Shown piece after piece: positions 54,299-64,000 of a stretch of 64,000 bases of DNA. The stretch is from Solenopsis invicta (taxonomy: Eukaryota; Arthropoda; Insecta; Hymenoptera; Formicidae): assembly GCF_016802725.1 (NCBI RefSeq), contig NC_052679.1, forward strand, positions 24,361,561 through 24,425,560. The letters run 5' to 3'. Numbering within the stretch: the first letter of the stretch is position 1; every line of letters starts with the position of its first letter. The notes below the pieces were generated by a model. It saw only the letters and a program-made list of their open reading frames with translations, ran no database searches and was not told the DNA's origin. Position numbers and translations under genes: made by a program.

Positions 54299-55751
54299 TT
54301 TATTATACCGTATTAATAAAAAGTTCTTAATTGATATAAACTTCATTACAAATTAACAATTCTCTGCATTGAGATCAGTATAAACTAGAGCACACCTTCT
54401 CTATATTATAATAAAATATAAAAAACTGAGGATCAAAAGAAAAAGGTAAAAGGTGGAGAATCACATACTGATATCGTTATCTTTTTTATCCAAACCTTTC
54501 TATGTTAAAATTGATTCACATAATCAGTGAAATATCAACAAATCCCTGAGGAAGACGGTGTAATACTAGTATGACTGTCCTCCATTTAAAAATTAAAATA
54601 GTCCCATTTCTCGATGACGCACTCCATATATGTGAGCTCAATAATCTGCAATGTACAAAAGTAGAAATTTTAAATAGTTTTTGGGATATGGACATTACTG
54701 AAATACTTCTATAAAAAATACTAAAATGATTATACTATCTCGTATCTATTCGTGTTATAAAACTATTCATCATTCTATCGAAAAATCCTAACAAATCTTT
54801 ACAACAATAATATCATGTTTTTAACAGGCTGCAATAAATATGTGTTTTTAAAATTGTAATTTCTCCTAAATCCTGCAAATATTCTGATCCGCAAATACGG
54901 ACATAAGTTGAAAACATATCCACGAATAGTAACATCTTTACAAAATATATCTGTATATTTGCAGATCTAAATATTCGCTGGATTTACAAAAAATTATAAT
55001 TTCAAAAGCACATATTCAACCAATTAAATTTTGATATATATTTAGAAATTTCCTGCAAAAATTAATAATAAATTATTACACGGCATATTTTTTATTTACC
55101 AGGAAAATCGCAATTTCTCGTAAAACCTAATTAACGTACTACGCAAAAATTTTTTGTAATAGAACGTAGAAACTTTAGCCTTCCAATCAACGTATTATGG
55201 AATTCCGACTACTTCATAAAAAATCTTTACAAGTTGGTACGGAAAAAAAACAGATTTTTGAGAAAAGTTAGAGTTATTACATTGAGAAGTTCACACAATT
55301 GAATGCAATTACTAAAACAGAAAATGTTTGTTAAATGTAGTAAATTGTTTAACAAATTCCAAATGAAACCCAATAGGATGATTAACGTGGAATTTTGAAT
55401 AGAAGCTCGATAGATGATCAACGTGGAATTCCAAGTTTGAAATCTTACGGAAATGCTCGTAAAATCAAATAGAAGTTGTTCGCAATTTTCTGGAAAACTA
55501 CGTTAAACCACATCGGACACGTTTATCTTATAAGAATAAATGCGGTTTTTGAATCAGAAGATTTTCGTAAAATCTAACAAATTGCACAAGAAATTTATAA
55601 TTCAAATTAAAATCTAATTAGACTGGTGACGTAGAATTCCGAGTAGAAACATGTTTATAATTTTGGTTGATATAAAACCGCATAGAATTTATCTTTTTTG
55701 TGGTTTTTTGACAACTACGTTAAACCACATATTGATACATTTTCTATGAGA
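54299..55751. repeat. 3' flank unit of GMC copy 5
   Basis: Homologous to the other 3' flanks. In details (for example ACTAGTATGACTGTCC near 54565) it matches the flank of copy 6 rather than that of copy 3, its block-duplication partner. Confidence 0.8.
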
Positions 55752-56242
55752 CCCAGGAAAACATTTTTTTATCTTTAATTATATATGTATGCCTGTATAC
55801 ATATAATTACATATACTTATATATAATTATACATATTTTAATATATATGAACATATTTGCTAATAATAATTATGTATAATTATTTATAATTATATATAAA
55901 AAATTTTTTCCTGCGGAGTAAATGCGGTTTGAGAAAATTCTAACAAGAAAACACATGGATGTGTCCGCCTCAGTTTTATACGAGTTTTTAATATGTTGTA
56001 GTACACACAAAAATAAGAGACACGTACTTTTTCATACGTACACTTTTAGGGGACAAAACACCTCTTTGAAGAAAATCGGTTTTTTTCCTTTGAAGCGTAT
56101 ATCGTCAAAACTATAAGAGATAGTGAAAAATGTTCTAAATGAAAATTAAATGGCTCGAAGAGTATGTTATAACGGCAAAAAAATGTTTTCTTTAATTTTT
56201 ATTATACGAATACTTTTTCTCACTACGTAAAATTATTTTATT

Positions 56243-56795
56243 TTATAAGCAAAATAAGTGTGTGTGAAGCTGGCATATCATTTGGTGAAAAATTACTAAA
56301 CATTGACAGTTTATTTTTAATAGTTCTACAGTTTCTGATAGATAAAACAAACAGTTCTGGCCTTTAAAGCGAAACAAACGCATAGTACAAAATGAGATAC
56401 CAGGTTCACGCAGCATCTCAGTTTGTCCTAAGTAATTTTCCAGACCCAATTCTTGTTGAATTTTAAAAAATCTATAGTTCTAGATGAGTTTTAAAAAGAG
56501 TTCTAGCGTTTAACATAGTTTATTTATTTTAAAGAAATTATTATAAAATATATATTTTATAATATTACATAAATAGAGTTCCGTGAACAAAAAAATATTT
56601 GGACAACTGAGATGCTGCATGAACCTGGCATCTCACTTTGTACTGTGCGTTTTTTTCACTTTAAAGGCCAGAACTATTTGTTTTATCTATCAGGAACTGT
56701 AGAACTATTGAAAATAAACCCAGAACTGTCAACGTTTAGTGATTTTCCAAATGATATGCCAGCTTCACACACACGCAAAAAACTTATTTTATTAC
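56243..56795. repeat. Long hairpin repeat downstream of GMC copy 5
   Basis: Duplicate of the hairpin at 38628-39180, with the same inverted arms and loop. Confidence 0.75.
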
Positions 56796-58027
56796 AAATT
56801 CAACGGTATATTATATGACAAAGTTATGTTGTGATATTTCTATTTTCCAAAAATAATTAAAAACTACTCCATAAGTATATGGTACGTGGAGTTCTACTTC
56901 GCAATGATTAACAGGAGTGACAGCAACAATGTGAAACGTTGTAATTAACAAATTTATAACTTTCGCCGTATTTATGACCAACATTTTGACACAAATGCTT
57001 GAATAAATGTTATATGAAACTTCTGTTTCCACAGAAACTATCACACGTACACTGTTACAATATTAAATAACATATAAATGAAATACAGAAGCGGATGGCT
57101 TTTATACTTATTGTATAAAAAGAAACGAACATGGCTTTCCAATAACCTTCCCTTTTATTGCATTACATCAATCTCGATAATCTTTCAACATTTCAATTAT
57201 TCAAAATATATTTATCGTTCCGCAATAACGCGTGTTCACTGTTTCAAGTAAGAGTGTATACTGATTAGAAGAAAAAAGAATAATATTGCATTCATTTTCA
57301 TTTTATTGAATAACTTTGTTTATAATTAATATTTTTGATTTAAACTTAAACGATTACATTTGTCAGAGTGTTGTTTAACAGATTTAGACTCTAGACTTAA
57401 AGTAATGAAATATTTATTAATTAGGACGTGATTTATAAGAATCAAATGCACTACATAATCGGTAAAAAAAGAGAAGTGGTTACAATACGGCTATCCATAA
57501 AAATAATTTTAAAAAATTAGTTTAGTTTAAAAAAAAACATAGTATCTTGTTACACAATTATATATTTCTAATTTTCCATTGTTTAAAATTTTCCCGATTT
57601 AGAATTTTCTTGTGTTCAGAAGCTTTAGAAATACCATTAGATATTTTATTAGAAATAATTTATCCCTGTTTAACATTAAACAACAAGCATAAAATCATAT
57701 CTCAAATATTTCTAAACACCGCTCTTTAGAATGACAATCTATTCACAACAATTTATCGAAGAAATATTTCGATATAAAAGTTTTGCTTAAAAAACCATAT
57801 TAACAAAATTCCATGTTATTGCTTTAACTTTGTATAACTCAAAATGTATATGGTCGCATAAAAAGTTAAATAACAAAAAAACACTCGAGTGTATGCACCT
57901 TCGCGTAATTATAAACTCAAGCTTAAGAATAATGAAGGGAAGTGTATGTAATTAAGGTTAAAAGTGTACATTGAAAAAGATTAGAAGTGCTCAAAAGTAA
58001 AAATGCCGGTAATTCTGTAGTATAGGG

Positions 58028-58522
58028 TAGAGTTGAGCAAAAATTCACTACCTGTGAATTAGTCACTGATAATAAAAATTCACGTTCACGACCTGTGAAC
58101 AAATATGAAAATTCACTGTGAATAGTGTGAATGAGACTTTTGGCTTTCCGCACTGTCGAGTAGTCACCAAATTAAAAAGCTATACATTAAAATGCGCAAT
58201 TAAAGATTATTTGCAATGCAAAGTACAAATTAGAATCTAAGATTTATTAAATAAAAGTTTTAGTTTACGTTTTTTATAATATATATTATAGATTATTATA
58301 ATAAATATTTACACATGACTGTGTCTTCTCTAAAATGTATTTTGTTCGATGTAAAATTTGATAAAATCATAATAAAACTTTAATTGATAATTTACCTAGT
58401 ATATATTATACCTAAATCATGATTTTAAGCATTCACAGTTCACTGCTAAAAATCACTGATAAAAAAAAATCACATTCATAATTATCACTGTGAATAAAAA
58501 ATCACAGATATACTCAACTCTA
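58028..58522. mobile_element. hAT-like MITE, second copy
   Basis: TIRs TAGAGTTGAGCA and ACTCAACTCTA, flanked by GTATAGGG at 58020-58027 and 58523-58530. Same length (495 bp) and same target site as 40404-40898, so it was copied with the block and did not insert independently. Confidence 0.9.
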
Positions 58523-59590
58523 GTATAGGGGACCAATTCCAGTTATGTTGACATTGACATATGTTATAGCGACAAGAATACTGAACAACTTTTCTTTATA
58601 AATTAATAGGCGTTTTCGTATAGTTTTCGAGATATGTTTAGTGAAAGAAAAAACAGTTTTTTTTTTAATTACTTCAGAAAATATTTATTTTACAAAAAAA
58701 GGCGCATACAAAAAATAAAGTTTGTATATGATAAGTTCTACAAAAAGAGTCATATACATATTTTACATAACTTTACAACTTTAGTCGTTATAATAAAAAA
58801 ATTGTTGTAAAATGAGTTTTTTTTATTGTTATTAAAAATTTATTTTCAGTAATAAAAACACACACACACACACACACATGGAAATGCAAAGGAGTGGTCC
58901 GTAGACTTAAACGTTACGTAAATGTTTTTCTTGATGTGCGCGATTTTATAACATTTACATAAACACTCCTTGAAATTTTTTCGTCATCTCCTATTACAAA
59001 AAAATATAAAAAAAACAGGCTTCGTGAAGTATCAAGCGCATATACGTTTATGGAATGGTTTCCAATTACTTTCGGAAAATAGAAGTGTCGCGACATAACT
59101 TTATCATATATCGTTAAATTTGTAAAAAAATAAGTTTTATTTTGCTTATAAAAAGAAAGAAAAATTTTGAAAAGTAGGTAAATGATGGGAGAAAATATTT
59201 TAAAAAAATTTTTTTTATTTCTTTATCACAGTTTTTTATCACAATTTTTTATAAAGTACTCTTAGAGCCATTCAACATTTATTTAAAACATTTTTCTCTA
59301 TCAGTTATACTTTCGACGATATACGCTTTGAAATAAAAAAGACGATTTTCTTCAAAGAGATATTTCACCACCTAAAACCGAACATCAGCCGCTAAAAAAA
59401 AATTGTTTTGTTCATCCAAATTAATTAAGTCCATCTACTCTAAACTTATATACAAAGTTTTAGATATTTTTGAATTTTACACTTGCCGAAATTTCCTTCT
59501 AAGATGCATTTTAAAATAAATAAATTATAACATAATTATATTGTTTAAATTAATGTGTAATCAAGCGCTACCATTCTCGCTCTTTTGGCC

Positions 59591-60124
59591 AACACCCCTT
59601 CCCCCGCCCAAGCATCTACATTTCACGCAAAACTACTCAAAATAAAAAAAACATATTTAAAAGCAGTTTTTCTACTATAATAACTACAATATTGAAGTTA
59701 GGTAAAACATGTATATAAACTTTTTTTATAAAACTTATCACAAGCTCTATTTTTTGTTCGATACATTTTTTTATAAAATAAATATTTACCCGGTAAGCAT
59801 ATTTTAGACACTTAAATGTGATTTTTACAGCATAATTTTGGTTGCCCTTGTGAAAACATTAATTATTATCAAAAAATATATCTATGACAAATTATGAGAA
59901 GCGTTTTAATATACAGACATTAACAGAAGATCACGTTAAGAATGAATAAGGAAGTTTAAATATATCAGTTTTTTTAATTCTTGGAATTAATTATCAATAG
60001 AATGTTCCTTTTTTCTCACAAAATTATATCTGCTGCTTAATAATTCTTGTGTGATGTTATACGCTGCATTGGTGGAATGCTTGCGCAAACAGTGACACCT
60101 ATAAAACGTGAATCTTAATGCAGG
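59591..60124. repeat. Upstream flank of GMC copy 6, shortened
   Basis: Begins with the right-end remnant of the foldback insertion (to about 59796) and continues with the conserved flank up to the promoter. Confidence 0.75.
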
Positions 60125-60131
60125 TATATAT
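60125..60131 (+). promoter_or_regulatory. TATA box of GMC copy 6
   Basis: TATATAT, 82 nt before the ATG, in the conserved promoter context. Confidence 0.5.
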
Positions 60132-60206
60132 GCCAGGCATTAGATAGAAATTCTGCATTATCGCGCCCAACTCGAAACACGTTCAATAGCCAATTCTCAC
60201 TTGGAT

Positions 60207-62731
60207 ATGTCGGTCAAGATTCCGAGATTCATTTGCTTTCTCAGTGTTACTATATTCGTTACTATATTTGTTCCGTTGCAGTCAAGCGGACAACAACGAA
60301 CGAAACGATACGACAGTATTTACGGCAATAATATCAGCGGACACGAATTAACAAATATACTTGAAACAGGTACCGGAGTCTTAAACATCCTAATAGAAGA
60401 CCAACGTTATATGAATGAGCAGCTGCCGGACATAGTTCCGCAATTTGGAGCAGTGTACGATTTCATAGTAATTGGCGCCGGTACGGCTGGCGCTACGATA
60501 GCTGCAAGATTAAGTGAGATTCGCAAGATTAAAGTGTTGTTGATCGAAGCTGGATCTAACGAAAATTTGCTGATGGGCATTCCGCTCCTCGCTCAGATGC
60601 TGCAGCTAAGTAATGATATTAATTGGAAGGACCAAACAAAATCATCCAACAAATACTGTCTCGGTATGAGTAAGAATAGGTGTAATTGGCCTAGAGGAAA
60701 AGTGATGGGAGGCAGCAGCGTCCTAAACTACATGATCGCAACCAGAGGCTGCGCCGAAGATTATAATCGATGGGCCAAAATGGGGAATGTAGGCTGGGCT
60801 TACAAGGATGTCCTCGAATACTTTAAAAAGATGGAAACCATAGATATCCCAGAACTGCAATCGGATACTACTTATCATGGAACTCAGGGACCGTTACATA
60901 TTTCTTACCCAAAATTTCAAACACTACTGGCAGACGCCTTCCTAAGAGCCGGCAAAGAGATGGGATATCCGGTGTTGGACTATAACGGAGAAAATATGAT
61001 AGGATTCTCGTATTTGCAGACCACGACTATAAATGGCACTCGTATGAGCAGCAACAGAGCTTATTTACATCCTGCAAGAGATCGTCCCAATCTTCATGTG
61101 ACACGCGAAAGCATGGTAAAAAAAATCCTGATCGATCAACGTACGAATCGGGCGATTGGTGTAAAGTTTATCAAAAATAGTCGAATTATCCAAGTGTTTG
61201 CGAGTAAAGAAGTAATTTTGAGCGCGGGTGCCATCGGATCGCCACAATTATTGATGATGTCTGGCATTGGACCCGCCAAACACCTTAGCGAACTCGGAAT
61301 AAATGTTGTTCAGGACTTACCAGTAGGTGAAAATTTGATGGATCACGTAGCATTTAGCGGGTTAACATGGACAGTGAATAAACCGATAAGTCTCCGACTG
61401 TTAGACATGATAAATCCCACTCTTCCGTATATAGGAGACTTTGTGAAGGGGCGCAGAGGACCACTTACAATCCCGGGTGCGTGTGAGGCTGCCGCTTTTA
61501 TCGACATCAAAAATCCAAAAAAACGTGACAGTATGCCGGACATAGAACTGGTATTTATTGGTGCTGGAATTAAAGGAGATATTTTGTTTCCAATTATAAT
61601 GAACTTCAACGATCGAATGCGTAAGATATGGCAGAAATATAATAGCAATTACGGTTGGAGCATACTACCAATTTTGTTGAAACCAAAGAGTCGTGGACGA
61701 ATAAGACTATTAGCCAATAATATTAATGTTAAACCTGAGATTGCTCCAAATTACTTTGATAATCCAGAAGATGTTGAAACGATGATTGCTGGCATTAGAA
61801 ATGCAATAACCGTCGGTCAGACGAAAACAATGCAGAAGTTTGGTTCACAATTGTCGAACGATACTTTTCCCGGATGCGAAAACTACAAATATGACTCTGT
61901 TGATTATTGGGAGTGCGCAGTAAGAACGGCGAGTATCACAAGCTTTCATTATTCTGGAACTTGCAAGATGGGACCGAAAGGAGATCCAACTGCAGTCGTC
62001 GATCCTAGGTTAAAGGTATTCGTTGGGCGCACTTTAAAGTACTTATTCTCAAAGAGTGATGCAAAATTTCTATAGGTAGTTAGCCTTTGTTCTTTAGTCC
62101 TTAAAAGTAAACTCGGTGTTTGGAAGTGTTGATAGATTTTTTCACGCTGATTCCGAATGTATAGGTCTTTAGTTGATGCCCTGCACCGTTCCAGAGAAAA
62201 TGAGCCCCAAAAAGTTTCAATTCCATGAGAACTGTAACTTTCAATCCTCATAATTTGAAAAGTACTTAAGGAAAAATAATTTTCTTATATTGTTTTGAAA
62301 TGTTCTGCAGATTGACTACAAGAAAATGTAATAAAGAATATAATGTGTTGAAAAGTATCAATACCTTTTAATATTTCAGAAATTATTAAAATCATTTTCA
62401 AGTAAAAACTTCTATTATTTTTATTGCATTTTTTTATAGTCGATCTCGAGAACTTAACAAAACACTATAAAAAGGCTATTTTTCCTTAAGTATTTTTTGA
62501 ATTATAAAAATTGAAAATTTTTTATGGAATTAAAACATTTTAAAACTCATTTTCTCTGGAACGATACATGGCGTCAACTGGAGACCTACATATTCGGAAT
62601 TAACGTGAAAAACTCTATCAATCCCTCAAAACACTGAGTTCACTTTTAAAGGCTAAAAAAATGGACTAAATTTGACTTTTTGCAAATATTTCAATAATCT
62701 AAGCACGCGCGCACACACACACACACACACA

Positions 62732-62827
<96 letters not shown>

Positions 62828-63034
62828 CACACATACACACACGTTTTGATTTATAATTTATACATTTGTATACGTATATAGGTGATTGGTGTTGAAGGAC
62901 TGCGAGTAGCAGACGCTTCTATCATGCCCGAGATTATATCGGCGCACACAAACGTGCCTACCTATATGATTGGCGAAAAGCTGGCAGACATGGTCAAAGA
63001 AGATTGGGGATACTTGAATAAGTCACAAACGTAA
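60207..63034 (+). CDS. GMC oxidoreductase (glucose dehydrogenase-like), copy 6
   Basis: Join 60207-62015 and 62882-63034 gives 653 aa; the intron is 866 bp with the same splice borders as copy 5. Signal peptide with TIFVTIFV, GxGxxG at 90-95, both GMC signatures, catalytic H581 in ITSFHYSGTCKMG, and N627 in the terminal exon; fully open. Exon 1 is a mosaic. Up to NKPISLRLLDMINPTLPYIG it follows copy 4. Then DFVKGRRGP and GACEAAAFID follow copies 3 and 2. After that IKGDILFP and the C-terminal part follow copies 4 and 5. The terminal exon equals that of copy 5 (ends KSQT). AATAAA at 63051. A secreted FAD-dependent alcohol oxidoreductase is expected; its substrate is unknown. Confidence 0.93.
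62050..62682. repeat. Foldback element in the intron of GMC copy 6
   Basis: Same element and place as in copies 2-5, closest to that of copy 4. Confidence 0.85.
62712..62842. repeat. (CA)n(CT)n compound microsatellite before the splice acceptor
   Basis: CA, then about 90 bp of CT, then short CA; ends 40 bp before the terminal exon of copy 6. Confidence 0.95.
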
Positions 63035-64000
63035 TTTATTATACCGTATTAATAAAAAGTTCTTAATTGATATAAACTTCATTACAAATTAAGAATTCTC
63101 TGCATTGAGATCAGTATAAACTAGAGCACACCTTCTCTATATTATAATAAAATATAAAAAACTGAGGATCAAAAGAAAAAGGTAAAAGGTGGAGAATCAC
63201 ATACTGATATCGTTATCTTTTTTATCCAAACCTTTCTATGTTAAAACTGATTCACATAATCAGTGAAATATCAACAAATCCCTGAGGAAGACGGTGTAAT
63301 ACTAGTATGACTGTCCTCCATTTAAAAATTAAAATAGTCTCATTTCTCGATGACGCACTCCATATATGTGAGCTCCATATATGTGAATAATCTGCAATGT
63401 ACAAAAGTAGAAATTTTAATTAGTTTTTGGGATATGGACATTACTGAAATACTTCTATAAAAAATACTAAAATGATTATACTATCTCGTATCTATTCGTG
63501 TTATAAAACTATTCATCATTCTATCGAAAAATCCTAACAAATCTTTACAACAATAATATCATGTTTTTAACAGGCTGCAATAAATATGTGTTTTTAAAAT
63601 TGTAATTTCTCCTAAATCCAGCAAATATTCTGATCCGCAAATACGGACATAAGTTGAAAACATATCCACGAATAGTAACATCTTTACAAAATATATCTGT
63701 ATATTTGCAGATCTAAATATTCGCTGGATTTACAAAAAATTATAATTTCAAAAGCCTATATTCAACCAATTAAATTTTGATATATATTTAGGAATTTCCT
63801 GCAGAAATTAATAATAAATTATTACACGGCATATTTTTTATTTACCAGGAAAATTGCAATTTCTCGTAAAACCTAATTAACGTACTACGCAAAAATTTTT
63901 TGTAATAAAACGTAAAAACTTTAGTCTTCCAATCAACATATTATGGAATTCCGACTACTTTAAAAAAAAATCTTTACAAGTTGATACAAAAAAAAACAGA
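63035..64000. repeat. 3' flank unit of GMC copy 6, cut by the window end
   Basis: Homologous to 46231-47200 and 54299-55260. The array may go on beyond the window. Confidence 0.8.

Larger units (their letters stand above)
55752..59590. repeat. Segmental duplication, second copy (partner 38143-41950)
   Basis: Near-identical partner of the region downstream of copy 3, with the same MITEs and hairpin. It ends abruptly at about 59590, where TCTTTTGGCC joins the right part of the foldback insertion. About 0.85 kb present upstream of copy 4 is missing here. Confidence 0.9.

Overview
The window is AT-rich eukaryotic DNA of insect type. It has intron-containing genes of insect families, long microsatellites and many inverted-repeat (MITE-like) elements. 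A hymenopteran, possibly an ant, is a plausible host, but that is inference from the general look of the genes. No RNA gene, CRISPR array or bacterial-type operon was seen.

The core is a plus-strand tandem array of six GMC-family FAD oxidoreductase genes (the insect 'glucose dehydrogenase [FAD, quinone]-like' group). Copy 1 (about 3863-5933) is a decayed pseudogene. Copies 2 (27068-29873), 3 (33939-36677), 5 (51439-54298) and 6 (60207-63034) are intact two-exon genes. Copy 4 (43431-46230) is intact except for one missing A in a homopolymer. Each gene has a long first exon of 600 or 603 codons, with signal peptide, FAD-binding motif, both GMC signatures and catalytic His. One intron of about 0.8-0.9 kb follows, then a 153-nt terminal exon with the second active-site residue and the C-terminus. 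The track-style start two codons upstream is TTG; the real ATG lies 6 nt further in. A TATATAT box sits exactly 82 nt before the ATG in copies 2-6.

Between copies 1 and 2 lie two broken UDP-glycosyltransferase (UGT) genes on the minus strand. UGT-A is at 7436-12347 with five recognisable exons and a Tc1-like transposon between exons 2 and 3. UGT-B is at 20473-23451, with an intact exon 1, a broken exon 2, and a large CT microsatellite plus foldback in its intron. The rest of 1-27 kb is AT-rich noncoding sequence with foldback elements.

From 30 kb on, the array is built from large duplications. The block 'copy 3 - intergenic - copy 4 - 3' flank' reappears as 'copy 5 - intergenic - copy 6 - 3' flank' about 17.6 kb further on, including a shared 495-bp hAT-like MITE with 8-bp target duplications. 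The junction between the blocks is occupied by a 2.25-kb DNA transposon with TIRs of about 125 bp (49071-51324) and a decayed transposase. This transposon ends only 33 bp upstream of the TATA box of copy 5. Copies 2-6, but not copy 1, carry a foldback element of about 640 bp in their intron; it supplies the stop codon of a possible intron-retention form.

The window is therefore a young, actively rearranging secreted-oxidoreductase cluster. It shows transposon-marked duplication, gene conversion that homogenises the last exon, and variation next to the active site. The substrate of the enzymes cannot be told from sequence alone.
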